Of a stretch of DNA of 14,760 bases, positions 1-7,865 are shown one piece after another. The DNA lies in contig QHZC01000048.1 of the NCBI GenBank assembly GCA_003224515.1, forward strand, positions 1,054-15,813, given 5' to 3'. The DNA is from Acidobacteriota bacterium. GTDB taxonomy: Bacteria > Acidobacteriota > Terriglobia > Acidiferrales > UBA7541. The notes under the pieces are model-generated. The model did no database searches, was not told the DNA's origin, and was given only the letters and a program-made list of their open reading frames with translations. Within the stretch, counting starts at the first letter, position 1. Each line of letters begins with the position of its first letter. A program made the position numbers and the translations under genes.

Positions 1-1317
1 TCCCTGCGCGTCCGGCCACACTTTGATGTCTTCTTTCACGCCTTCAAACACCGGCCCGCCAAGCCTCAGCTTGGGGTCGACGCGATGCAAGGCTGTCGCC
101 CACTGCAAGTACAGCGCACCGTAGTCTTCCGGAGAAGTGTTCTTCCCGTCTGGCTCTTCGCCGATTTCCACATACGAAACCGGATAGCCGCGCTTCTCGA
201 TGTAGGCGATCTCCGCCGCGGAGTCCTCGGGCGTCCCATAGAGCAAGGAAACCGGAATCATCGCCGGCAGTTTGTTGGTGATTCCGCTGGTGAAAAACAG
301 ATCGAAGCCCGTTTGATCGCGGCTGGACTCGATATCCGCAGCCGTATGCCAGGGATCGGTCGAAGAGACGTATACCGCCGTTTGGTTTTGCCCGTGCGCA
401 TGCGTGATGATGTCGATAAATTCGCTGCTCGCCGCAAAATTCCCCGCATAAATTTCATTCACTGCGTATCCCGCGCAATTGCGTGGATCATCGCTTCCGT
501 GCGTGTCGCAAGTGTTCGACGATTCCGTCATCGAGATTCGCAGGTAGCGCGTTTTCACAGGCGCGTCCGACAATTTCAGCGCCGCCGTTTCGCCTTTTCC
601 GTCCTGTACATCACCGCCCGGGAAAAGCAACCATGCTCCCCCGAGCGGCCTGCCGAACGCATCTTCGCCGACCCAATATTCGACCGTATATTTACGAGCA
701 TACGGATTCCCCCAGGCAATTCGAATGGCGTCGATCTCCTGCGGCGTTTCGAAATCGACCACCATCCACTGCGGGTTGCGCGCATCTTCCTCGCCTGTAA
801 ATTTCTTTGTGAGGTACGGATTGCTCTTCCAATACGACGCCGGATCACCATCCGTCAACCGCGAGTACTTGCCCTGTGAGGCGTCGCTCCGGGTGCTGCC
901 CCGGTGCGGCAGCGAATATCCAAAGGAGTGCCGCAAAAACTCCTTCGGCTCCGCGCTCCCCGTGAAGTAACCGCTCTGGTGCGCCGGATCGCTCCACGTT
1001 CCATTGGGATTCCAGTGCCACGCCGCAATTGTCAGTTCCGTGTTTTGCCGGTAGGTGATCGGTCCCCAGCCGGCGGAGAGCGCCTCTTTGAGGATGGGCT
1101 CGCTGTAAACCTTATCCACCAGGTTCGCCGGAAGGATGTCCATGGAACTGCCCAGTGCCTGGTCTGGATCGAACCTGATCGCGCGTCCAGCCGTCGTATC
1201 CACGCGGATCGTCTGTGCCAACGCAGCCTTCCCGAGAAGGGCCATACCGACTAGCAACAGGACGGGAATGCCGGTTCGCCGGTGTGTCTGCCGCGACGCC
1301 ATCGCTTCGTTTTTCAT
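1..1317 (-). CDS. Secreted glycoside hydrolase (clan GH-A-like TIM barrel) with inserted discoidin-like domain, 3' end outside window
   Basis: A minus-strand frame is open from ATG at 1317 to the left edge, giving 439 residues with no stop. Residues 1-34 form a Sec signal peptide: basic start, hydrophobic stretch VLLLVGMALLG, likely cleavage ALA|Q after residue 34, so the enzyme is exported. Residues about 45-110 (LGSSMD, then ITYRQNTEL and AAWHWNPNG) look like the start of a glycosidase barrel. Residues about 145-290 resemble an F5/8-type (discoidin) carbohydrate-binding fold: YSRLTDGDPASYWKS, then WMVVDFETPQEIDAIRI. The barrel then resumes, with YVEIGEEPDG at residues 383-391, the usual form of the acid/base strand-4 motif (N/G-E-P); E388 is the candidate acid/base. 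The nucleophile strand would lie off the window. A GGGGA stretch ends about 10 nt before the start. The exact GH family and substrate cannot be named; GH39/GH5/GH30-type relatives are possible. Confidence 0.8.
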   Translation of the reverse strand, partial: MKNEAMASRQTHRRTGIPVLLLVGMALLGKAALAQTIRVDTTAGRAIRFDPDQALGSSMDILPANLVDKVYSEPILKEALSAGWGPITYRQNTELTIAAWHWNPNGTWSDPAHQSGYFTGSAEPKEFLRHSFGYSLPHRGSTRSDASQGKYSRLTDGDPASYWKSNPYLTKKFTGEEDARNPQWMVVDFETPQEIDAIRIAWGNPYARKYTVEYWVGEDAFGRPLGGAWLLFPGGDVQDGKGETAALKLSDAPVKTRYLRISMTESSNTCDTHGSDDPRNCAGYAVNEIYAGNFAASSEFIDIITHAHGQNQTAVYVSSTDPWHTAADIESSRDQTGFDLFFTSGITNKLPAMIPVSLLYGTPEDSAAEIAYIEKRGYPVSYVEIGEEPDGKNTSPEDYGALYLQWATALHRVDPKLRLGGPVFEGVKEDIKVWPDAQG

Positions 1318-1388
1318 TTCAAATCCATCCCCGACGATGGAAAGCGCTTGGCCTCGGAAATGGCCACGACACTCGCCAAAGATCGAGC

Positions 1389-1394
1389 ATTATA
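1389..1394 (-). promoter_or_regulatory. Candidate -10 box for the glycosidase gene
   Basis: Read on the minus strand this is a perfect TATAAT, 71 bp before the glycosidase ATG, which would give a 5' leader of about 65 nt. The region 16-18 bp further upstream (CGATTC/GCGATT) matches the -35 consensus poorly, so the call rests on the -10 alone. Confidence 0.35.
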
Positions 1395-1587
1395 TCGTTT
1401 CAAAGCAGAAGAATCGCCTGCTCCGTTCCGCATTCCCCCTTTTACTTCTGCTTCTCGTTGTCCCAGGCATGCCGCGCGCGCCTCTTCCGATTGTTCGCCG
1501 GACACCAATATGCTAGGCTCTCACTTGCAAGAAATCGCCCGGCCTAGCGCCACGCAAGCCCCTGCGACGCGCACGTTTTCTTCTGTT

Positions 1588-1700
1588 GGTCTCCGATAGA
1601 CCCTCTCCTCCGCGGGAAAGTCTTTCTGGGAAGGACCAAAGCCAGGGTCAGGCGACCGCTTGGCGGTTCGACTGAAATGACCCGGCCCTGCCGGAGTCGC
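1588..1700 (+). promoter_or_regulatory. Possible structured RNA leader upstream of mqnD (class unknown)
   Basis: Several inverted repeats are packed into about 110 nt ending 25 nt before the mqnD start. GGTCT 1588-1592 pairs with AGACC 1598-1602. GCC-A-GGGTCA 1641-1650 pairs with TGACCCGGC 1678-1686, a 9-bp stem with one bulged A. Inside this is ACCGC 1655-1659 with GCGGT 1663-1667, extendable by two pairs. As alternatives, CCGGC 1682-1686 can pair with GCCGG 1690-1694, and GCGA 1652-1655 with TCGC 1697-1700, so mutually exclusive folds exist. That pattern is common in riboswitches and attenuators. It matches no riboswitch consensus I can recall (TPP, SAM, cobalamin, glycine and c-di-GMP were considered). 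No U-run follows, so it is not a simple terminator. GC-rich DNA gives short stems by chance, so this remains a hypothesis. Confidence 0.3.
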
Positions 1701-1725
1701 GCCTGAATAGGAAACGAGCAAGCCC

Positions 1726-2601
1726 ATGCCTGGCCAACAAACAGCCTCGAAGACCGAGAAAGAGCCGGTCGAGATCAAGCTAGCGCATTCTCCGGATTCC
1801 GATGATGCCTTCATGTTTTATGCCCTCGCCACTCATAAACTCTCCACGCCCGGTTATAAGTACACGCACATCCTCTCAGACATTCAGTCGCTGAACGAGG
1901 CCGCGCTCACCGAAACCTACGACGTCACCGCCATTAGCTTTGCCGCCTACCCCTCTCTCCGCGACAAATACATCCTGCTCGATTGCGGCGCGAGCTTCGG
2001 CGAAGGCTACGGCCCCATCGTCGTTTCCACGAAGTCCCTGAAGCCCCAAGAGCTTGCGGGCAAGCGCATCGCCGTGCCCGGCCTGAAGACCTCGGCCTAT
2101 CTGTCCCTCAAACTCTACGAGCCGAATTTTGAACCGGTGGTTATGTCCTTCGACAAAATCATCGACGCCGTTCAAAAGGAAGTGGTCGAGGCTGGCCTTC
2201 TCATTCACGAAGGGCAGCTCTTCTTCCCCCAAATGGGCCTGCACCGGGTGCTCGACCTGGGTATCTGGTGGCAGGAGCAAACGCGCTTGCCCCTGCCGCT
2301 TGGCGGGAATGCGGTGCGCCGCGCGCTGGGGCCGGAACTCGCCCGCCAAATCTCCAAGACCATCCGCGACAGCGTGTCCTACGGCCTGGAGCACCGCGAA
2401 GAAGCCCTGAACTATGCCATGCAATTCGCCCGTGAAATGGACACCGAACTGGCCGATAAGTTTGTCGGCATGTATGTCAACAAATGGACCCTCGGCTACG
2501 GCGAAAGGGGCAAGCAGGCCGTAAAAGAGTTGATCAAGCGTGGCACCAAGGCTGGCTTGCTGCCGGGCCCGCCTACCGTCGATTTTCTCGTCGAAGAATA
2601 G
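1726..2601 (+). CDS. mqnD: 1,4-dihydroxy-6-naphthoate synthase (futalosine menaquinone pathway)
   Basis: This 291-residue cytosolic enzyme converts cyclic dehypoxanthinyl futalosine to 1,4-dihydroxy-6-naphthoate, a late ring-forming step of the alternative menaquinone route. Family motifs are all present: LAHSPDSDDAFMF near residue 19, YDVTAISFAAYPSL near 65, CGASFGEGYGP near 88, IHEGQL with His161, and LPLGGNAVRRALG near 190. His161 sits where the family has a conserved, probably catalytic histidine. The fold is that of periplasmic-binding-protein-like two-lobe enzymes, but no signal peptide is seen, as expected. About 16 residues precede the usual start, and an in-frame TAG at 1708-1710 means ATG 1726 is the first possible start. 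The AGGAAACGAG upstream is a modest ribosome-binding site. No other mqn gene is in the window, so the pathway is scattered. Confidence 0.93.
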   Translation: MPGQQTASKTEKEPVEIKLAHSPDSDDAFMFYALATHKLSTPGYKYTHILSDIQSLNEAALTETYDVTAISFAAYPSLRDKYILLDCGASFGEGYGPIVVSTKSLKPQELAGKRIAVPGLKTSAYLSLKLYEPNFEPVVMSFDKIIDAVQKEVVEAGLLIHEGQLFFPQMGLHRVLDLGIWWQEQTRLPLPLGGNAVRRALGPELARQISKTIRDSVSYGLEHREEALNYAMQFAREMDTELADKFVGMYVNKWTLGYGERGKQAVKELIKRGTKAGLLPGPPTVDFLVEE

Positions 2602-2714
2602 CCGTTGCGGTTCTTCTTTCGCCCCCGGCTTTGGATCATTTATTCCCAGATGCAGGCTTAGCAGCAGCCCGCCTTGACGCTATCCCGAGAATCACTTAGT
2701 GTCTTTGAACCGCT

Positions 2715-4511
2715 ATGAGAACAGGAAGGACCGTCCGTGTGTGTGTTTTCGTCCTTGGCCTGGCGCCGCTGGTGGTTCGAGGCCAGGCTGCGGCAGAATT
2801 CCGCGACCGTCCCCAGGACCCCCAGGGCTGGCCTTCTCAGGCTGTTCGTGCCAGCCATGGTATGGTTGCTACCGACGAAGAACTTGGCTCTGAGGCCGGA
2901 GTCGAAATTCTCAAACGCGGCGGCAACGCCGTGGACGCTGCCGTTGCCGTGGCGTTTGCCCTGGCCGTGGTGGAACCCGCCGCGGGCAACATCGGCGGCG
3001 GCGGCTTCATGTTGATTCGGCTAGCCGATGGCAAGACCACGTTTCTCGATTACCGCGAGGTGGCGCCAGGAAAGGCCACCCGGGACATGTACATCGGAAA
3101 AGACGGCAAGCTCGATCAAGAAGCCTCCGTCATCGGTTATCGCTCGGTCGCCGTGCCTGGCACGGTGGCCGGCCTCACTCTCGCCCTGAAAACCTATGGC
3201 TCCATGAAGCTCGCCGATGCCATGGCCCCGGCCATTCGCATGGCCGAAAATGGTTTTGCCATCAGTAAAAGGCTCGCCTATGAATTCGAAGAGGAGCGCA
3301 CCGGTCTGCAGCGTTTCACCGTCAGCCGCCACATTTTCTTGAACGACGGCAAGATGTTTCAGCCGGGGGATACGCTTCATCAGCCGGAGCTCGCCGCCAC
3401 GCTCAAACGGATTGCCAAGAACGGCGCCGCCGAGTTTTATAGCGGCGAAACCGCTCGCGCTCTTGCAGACGACGTGTCGCGCCTCGGCGGTCTCATCACC
3501 CTCGAGGACCTCGCCAAATATCAGCCGAAAGTCCGCGCGGTTGTGCGCGCCAAATACGAAAGCGATGGCCATACCTGGGAAGTCCTGACTTCTCCCCCAC
3601 CCAGCTCGGGTGGCGTCGCCGTCATCGAAGCGTTGAACATGTTGCAGGGTGTTCCGCTCAAGGGCTGGGACGACGTCGAAAGCGTTCACATGGTTGCTGA
3701 AGTGATGCGCCGCGTCTTTGCGGATCGCGCCGCCTATCTTGCCGATCCCGACTATTCGAAAGTTCCTGTCGCCGGCCTTACCGATCCCTGCTACGCCAAG
3801 GAAGTTTTCATGACTGTCGATGCGCAGCACGCGTCCTCGAGCAAAGTCATCAAGGCCGGCAATCCTCACACCTGCGACGTTGCCGCAGGCAACGCCACAG
3901 CAGCCGAGGGCCTTATCAGCCTCGGCGAAGGCCCGCACACGACTCATTTTTCCATCGTGGATGCCGTCGGCAACGCCGTCGCCAGCACCTACACGCTTAA
4001 CGACAGCTACGGTTCACACGCCACCTGTTCGGCAGGCTTTCTCCTGAACGACGAGATGGACGATTTCACCACGCAACCCGGCTCGCCGAACGCTCTGTTC
4101 GGCTTGATGCAATCTGAAGCCAACGCCATCGCGCCTGGACACAGGCCGCTTAGTTCCATGACCCCGACGATCCTCCTTCGCGATGGCAAACTCAGTTTCG
4201 TCACCGGTTCGCCCGGCGGTCCCACGATTATTTCCGCCACGCTCCTCAGTATCCTGAACTGGATGCGCCTTGGCATGGAACCGCAGGCAGCCATCAACGC
4301 ACCGCGTTTTCATCACCAGTCGCTGCCCGATCGCATCTTGATGGAAAGAGCTTTTCCCAGCAGCTTGGAGAGGGCCTTGAATGCTCGCGGCCACGCGACT
4401 CAACGCATCGGACACATGGGGCTGGTCAACGCGATCGCCATTGATTCGGCAACGGGTGACCGCCTGGGAGCAGCCGACCCGCGCCACGACGGCGCAGCCG
4501 TGGGATACTAA
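2715..4511 (+). CDS. ggt: Gamma-glutamyltransferase / glutathione hydrolase precursor
   Basis: An exported Ntn-hydrolase of 598 residues that cleaves the gamma-glutamyl bond of glutathione and related compounds, or transfers the glutamyl group. Residues 1-26 look like a signal peptide (VRVCVFVLGLAPLVV, then GQAAAEF), so it acts in the periplasm. The large subunit shows FLDYREVAPGKAT with Arg114, the substrate-carboxylate-binding arginine of the family. Autocleavage should occur before Thr409 in PHTTHFSIVD; Thr409 then becomes the nucleophile of a 190-residue small subunit, the normal size. The small subunit holds TYTLNDSYGS, LLNDEMDDF, HRPLSSMTPT and VTGSPGGPTII, all standard. ATG 2715 is the first possible start after an in-frame TGA at 2706-2708, and no clear ribosome-binding site precedes it. 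TTGACG at 2674-2679 resembles a -35 box, but no good -10 follows. It lies 113 bp after mqnD. Confidence 0.95.
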   Translation: MRTGRTVRVCVFVLGLAPLVVRGQAAAEFRDRPQDPQGWPSQAVRASHGMVATDEELGSEAGVEILKRGGNAVDAAVAVAFALAVVEPAAGNIGGGGFMLIRLADGKTTFLDYREVAPGKATRDMYIGKDGKLDQEASVIGYRSVAVPGTVAGLTLALKTYGSMKLADAMAPAIRMAENGFAISKRLAYEFEEERTGLQRFTVSRHIFLNDGKMFQPGDTLHQPELAATLKRIAKNGAAEFYSGETARALADDVSRLGGLITLEDLAKYQPKVRAVVRAKYESDGHTWEVLTSPPPSSGGVAVIEALNMLQGVPLKGWDDVESVHMVAEVMRRVFADRAAYLADPDYSKVPVAGLTDPCYAKEVFMTVDAQHASSSKVIKAGNPHTCDVAAGNATAAEGLISLGEGPHTTHFSIVDAVGNAVASTYTLNDSYGSHATCSAGFLLNDEMDDFTTQPGSPNALFGLMQSEANAIAPGHRPLSSMTPTILLRDGKLSFVTGSPGGPTIISATLLSILNWMRLGMEPQAAINAPRFHHQSLPDRILMERAFPSSLERALNARGHATQRIGHMGLVNAIAIDSATGDRLGAADPRHDGAAVGY

Positions 4512-4591
4512 GAAGACCAATGATACAAGGGTGCGCGGTTACCTAGAGCACGCTCACGTTGCGTCCGAGCGCCCGGGAAATTAACGGGATC

Positions 4592-5461
4592 ATGCAGAGA
4601 CTACTCTCAACGTACATTTTCGTATCGCGAAAGCTAGCGCCAGAACTCCTGGAGCAAATTGCCCGGGCAGGCTTCCAGGGCGTCGAGATATTTTGCTCGC
4701 GCGGGCATTTCGATTACACCGCAAAAACGGAAATGCAGGCGATGGCTAGCGCGCTCGCCCGTCACGGACTGACGCTGTCCTCGATGCACGCTCCGGTGAG
4801 CCGGGATATGAGCTCGACCCGCGAAGGCGGCACGCCGCTTTCCATCTGCGAAGTGGAGCGCGTAAGGCGGATCGAGGCGATGGACGAATTGAAACGCGCG
4901 ATCGATGTGGCAGAAGAACTACCGTTTCCGCGCATGGTGTTTCACATGGGCGTCTCGCGGGAGACGGCCGATCCGCGGAAGCGCGATGCGGCGTTCAGTT
5001 CGCTGGAACATCTGATTCTGCACGCCCGGCACGTAGGCGTAACGATTTGCGTGGAGAACACCACGAGCCAAATGGGCGATCCGGCGTATCTGCGCGCCTT
5101 TGTGGATGAGACGCGCCTGACCGGCCTGCGCTTCAATTTTGATATCGGCCACGCGCACCTCGCGGAATTGCCAGAACAAGAGCGTCTCGAAAAAAGTTTC
5201 GCGCCGCTTCGCGAACTGGTTTCCTCCGTGCATCTTCACGACAACCACGGTGGGAAGGACGAGCATCTGCCGCCCTTTGACGGAACTATCGATTGGCCCG
5301 CAGCAATCAGACTGCTGAAGACCACACCGGAAGCCAATTTGCCGCTGGTGCTGGAATTGAAGGAAAAGACCGGGCCGGAAGCTCCTGCCGTGGCAGAGCA
5401 ACTCACCGCGGCACGCAAATCCATGGATCGGTTTCAAAAGGCATGGACATCGGCGAATTAA
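4592..5461 (+). CDS. Sugar phosphate isomerase/epimerase-like TIM-barrel protein (AP endonuclease family 2 fold)
   Basis: A 289-residue cytosolic protein of the xylose-isomerase-like TIM-barrel superfamily. The metal-site residues recur on successive strands as in that superfamily: FHMG with His118, CVENT with Glu155, FDIGHAH with Asp184/His187/His189, SVHLHDNHG with His214/His216, and LELKE with Glu255. Members include sugar isomerases, epimerases, inosose dehydratases and endonuclease IV; the substrate cannot be told from sequence. ATG 4592 (MQRLLSTYIF) is chosen because the fold begins right there and GGGA lies about 11 nt upstream; a TTG 33 nt earlier would only add a featureless tail. 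It ends 24 bp before asnS in the same direction, so the two are probably co-transcribed. Confidence 0.85.
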   Translation: MQRLLSTYIFVSRKLAPELLEQIARAGFQGVEIFCSRGHFDYTAKTEMQAMASALARHGLTLSSMHAPVSRDMSSTREGGTPLSICEVERVRRIEAMDELKRAIDVAEELPFPRMVFHMGVSRETADPRKRDAAFSSLEHLILHARHVGVTICVENTTSQMGDPAYLRAFVDETRLTGLRFNFDIGHAHLAELPEQERLEKSFAPLRELVSSVHLHDNHGGKDEHLPPFDGTIDWPAAIRLLKTTPEANLPLVLELKEKTGPEAPAVAEQLTAARKSMDRFQKAWTSAN

Positions 5462-5485
5462 GTCCCACAAAAAGAGACGGGGGCG

Positions 5486-6719
5486 ATGACGGTTATCACC
5501 ATCGAGCGGGCAGGCAAGTACGACGGCCAGGAAGTCACGCTGAAGGGATGGCTCTACAACCTGCGGGAATCGGGAAAATTGCTGTTTCCGATTTTTCGCG
5601 ACGGGACGGGCATCATTCAGGGTGTCTGCGCGCTGAAAGAAAATCCGGAGGCCTTCGAAGCGCTGAAAGGGCTGACGCAGGAATCCAGCGTCATGGTCAC
5701 GGGCAAAATTCGCGCGGAGAAACGCGCGCCGGGCGGCTACGAAATCAGCGTAATAAAAATTCAGATCGTGCAAAAGGTTCCGGAAAGCACGCCCTTCCCC
5801 ATCCAATTGAAAGAGCACGGTGTCGATTTTCTTCTCGATCATCGCCATCTCTGGATTCGAACGCCGCGGCAAGCGGCGATCCTGCGGATTCGCGCAGAGG
5901 CCATCCGCGCCGCCCGCGAGTACATGGACGGGCAGGGCTACACCCTCACAGACGCGCCGATGTTCACGCCTGCGGCCTGCGAAGGCACCTCCACTCTGTT
6001 CGAAGTGAATTACATCGATGACCAGAAAGTTCGGGCCGACGTTTCGCGCGGAAAAATCAAAAACGCGCCGCCACCTCACCGAATTCTGGATGCTCGAACC
6101 CGAAGCGGCTTACGTCGAGATGGACGAAGCGATGGGGCTGGGTGAAGGGCTGGTCAGCGCCATCGTGCAGTCCGTGCTGAAAAACAAATCGCGCGAACTG
6201 GAAATGCTCAAGCGTGATGCCACCAAGCTCGAAAACATAAAGCCACCGTTTCCGCGTATCAGCTACGAGGATGCCATCGGCGTGCTTCAGAAGCATGGCA
6301 ATCCCGCGAAATTCGGCGACGACTTCGGCGGCGACGAAGAGACCATCATCTCCAGCGCTTTCGATCGGCCGGTGCTGATTCATCGCTACCCCACGTCGAT
6401 CAAGGCCTTTTACATGCAGCCCGATGCCGAGCGGCCGGAGCTGGCGCTAGCTTTCGACATGATTGCCCCGGAAGGTTATGGCGAGATCATCGGCGGCAGC
6501 CAGCGTATCCACGATTACGATTTGCTGCTGAAGCGCCTGCACGAACACAACTTGCCGGAAGAATCTTTCCAGTGGTATCTCGATCTGCGGCGCTACGGCA
6601 GTGTGCCGCATTCCGGCTTCGGAATGGGCCTCGAGCGCACCGTCGCATGGATTTGCGGGACCGAGCACATTCGGGAAGTGATTCCCTTCCCGCGCATGAT
6701 TTACCGGGTATACCCTTAG
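5486..6719 (+). pseudogene. asnS: Asparaginyl-tRNA synthetase with internal ~71-nt deletion and frameshift
   Basis: Class IIb synthetase that charges tRNA-Asn. The first frame (from ATG 5486) carries the OB-fold anticodon-binding domain (VTLKGWLYNLRESGKL, residue about 20 on), motif 1 (LWIRTPRQAAILRIRAEAI) and FTPAACEGTSTLFEVNYIDDQ. The sequence then switches frame at about 6018-6036 to KFGPTFRAEKSKTRRHLTEFW (motif 2) and continues to motif 3 (GFGMGLERTVAWI), ending RVYP at 6719. Family members have about 23 more residues between these two points, including the YL(T/S)QSGQLY loop that binds the amino acid and adenylate; they are absent. The frame change requires a loss of 3n+2 nt, which fits about 71 nt. 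The remaining 411 codons plus this loss give the normal length of about 435. GGGGG lies just before the start; the isomerase ends 24 bp upstream and rocF begins 24 bp downstream. As read, the protein would be dead. This may be a true lesion or a consensus/assembly error. Confidence 0.85.
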
Positions 6720-6743
6720 TCTTCAGCCAGGGAAGAGACCACA

Positions 6744-7655
6744 ATGGCACAAAAGGTTCGAATTATCGGTGTGCCCATGGACCTCGGCCAAAGCCGCCGT
6801 GGCGTGGACATGGGCCCCTCCGCTTTGCGCGGCGCGGGCCTCCAAGCCAGCATCAAGAAGCTCGGCCTTCAGGTCGAAGACATCGGCAATCTTTCCGTTA
6901 AGCAACCGGAAGAGATGCCCGTCGGCGAAAAGCGCGCCAAATATTTGCAAGAGATTGCGGAGACCTGTGGCGATGTGGCCGCCGCTGCCGAAAAATCATT
7001 GAGTGAGGGCTTTCTCCCGCTCGTTCTCGGCGGTGACCACTCGATTGCTGCGGGCGTTGCTGCCGGCGTGGCCAACTATTTCCGCAAAGAAAAAAAACAG
7101 ATCGGCTACCTCTGGCTGGATGCCCATGGTGACATGAACACCCCCGAATCCTCTCCCTCAGGCAATGTCCACGGAATGCCGCTCGCCGCCATCATGGGCT
7201 ACGGCGCTCCCGAACTCGTCGATCTTCTCGGCTTCAAGCCCAAGGCCGAACCCGGCAACATCGTGATCGTCGGTGCCCGCGATCTCGACGCCCAGGAACG
7301 CAAAATCGTCAAGAAATCCGGCATCCACGTCTTCACCATGCGCGACATGGACGAGCGCGGCATGCGCGAAGTCATGTCCGACGCCCTCAAGTACGCCATG
7401 GACGACACCGCCGGCATCGCCGTTAGCCTGGATATGGACTTCGTCGATCCCGCCGATGCTCCCGGTGTCGGCACTCCCGTCCGCGGCGGGGTCACCTACC
7501 GCGAAGCCCATCTCGCCATGGAGATGATCGCCGACACCGAATCCATGGTTTCCCTGGAAGTCGTCGAGATCAATCCTATTCTCGACGAACACAATCGCAC
7601 CGCCCTCCTCGGCGTCGAGCTGGTGCTCTCCGGCCTCGGGCAGAAAATCCTGTGA
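6744..7655 (+). CDS. rocF: Arginase
   Basis: This 303-residue cytosolic ureohydrolase splits L-arginine to ornithine and urea using two Mn ions. The metal ligands are all visible: GGDHS with His99, DAHGD with Asp126/His128/Asp130, and SLDMDFVDP with Asp230/Asp232. The loop NTPESSPSGNVHGMP and the end SLEVVEINPILDE.NRTA mark it as arginase rather than agmatinase, since these bind the alpha-amino and carboxylate groups of arginine. The start is supported by a strong AGGGAAGAG 6 nt upstream (6729-6737). It lies 24 bp after the asnS stop, probably in the same transcript. A run of eight A at 7090-7097 does not disturb the frame. No ornithine or urea-using gene is adjacent. Confidence 0.95.
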   Translation: MAQKVRIIGVPMDLGQSRRGVDMGPSALRGAGLQASIKKLGLQVEDIGNLSVKQPEEMPVGEKRAKYLQEIAETCGDVAAAAEKSLSEGFLPLVLGGDHSIAAGVAAGVANYFRKEKKQIGYLWLDAHGDMNTPESSPSGNVHGMPLAAIMGYGAPELVDLLGFKPKAEPGNIVIVGARDLDAQERKIVKKSGIHVFTMRDMDERGMREVMSDALKYAMDDTAGIAVSLDMDFVDPADAPGVGTPVRGGVTYREAHLAMEMIADTESMVSLEVVEINPILDEHNRTALLGVELVLSGLGQKIL

Positions 7656-7816
7656 ACAGTTCTGTTGTCAGTAAAAAACCCCACGAAAATACTGCCTCCT
7701 CATGACGCCGATTCCTTCCCTCTTTTCTTCGAACTGTCAACTTGTGAGCCGTCTGGCGCCTGCGTTGTCAATTCAGAACGCGAGGAAAAACAAGCACCCC
7801 ACCATTCTTCGGTTTT

Positions 7817-7844
7817 CACTTATAACTAAAAACTGATAACTAAC
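7817..7844 (+). repeat. Four tandem heptamers (consensus AACTnAn) upstream of ddl
   Basis: CACTTAT, AACTAAA, AACTGAT and AACTAAC follow one another without gaps in an AT-rich patch 22 bp before the ddl start. They resemble the short tandem heptamer repeats scattered in intergenic DNA of some bacteria. The same patch supplies a weak promoter (TTTTCA 7813-7818, 16 bp, GATAAC 7835-7840), so the repeat and a ddl promoter may overlap. Confidence 0.55.
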
Positions 7845-7865
7845 TACCGTGAGAGAGTTCATCCC

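Larger units (their letters stand above)
1318..1725. other. Divergent intergenic spacer between glycosidase and mqnD
   Basis: This 408-bp stretch has no convincing gene; the short open frames crossing it lack ribosome-binding sites and recognisable products. The left part carries the candidate minus-strand -10 box at 1389-1394. On the plus strand, TATGCT at 1509-1514, preceded 18 bp upstream by TTCCGA, is a weak promoter candidate for mqnD. The right part (1588-1700) is rich in inverted repeats and is annotated separately. Confidence 0.6.

Noticed and set aside
85..879. Plus-strand open frame of 264 codons
   Set aside because: Antisense to the glycosidase gene; Arg-rich, low-complexity translation typical of a shadow frame.
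1641..1725. tRNA or SRP-type RNA in the mqnD leader
   Set aside because: There is no acceptor/anticodon/T-arm arrangement and no GGAAGGAAGCAG-type SRP apical motif; only generic stems remain.
3021..3947. Minus-strand open frame of 308 codons
   Set aside because: Entirely antisense to ggt, with no recognisable motifs.
4559..4591. TTG start for the isomerase-like gene
   Set aside because: It adds 11 featureless residues; ATG 4592 matches the beginning of the fold and has GGGA upstream.
6010..6040. Programmed ribosomal frameshift in asnS
   Set aside because: There is no slippery heptamer, and a slip would still leave about 23 conserved catalytic residues missing.
4919..6079. Minus-strand open frame of 386 codons
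   Set aside because: It lies opposite two clear plus-strand genes (isomerase and asnS), spans their junction, and its translation matches no family; GC-rich antisense shadow.
7090..7097. A8 run in rocF as a frameshift site
   Set aside because: The arginase frame and catalytic motifs are intact on both sides, so nothing suggests slippage.
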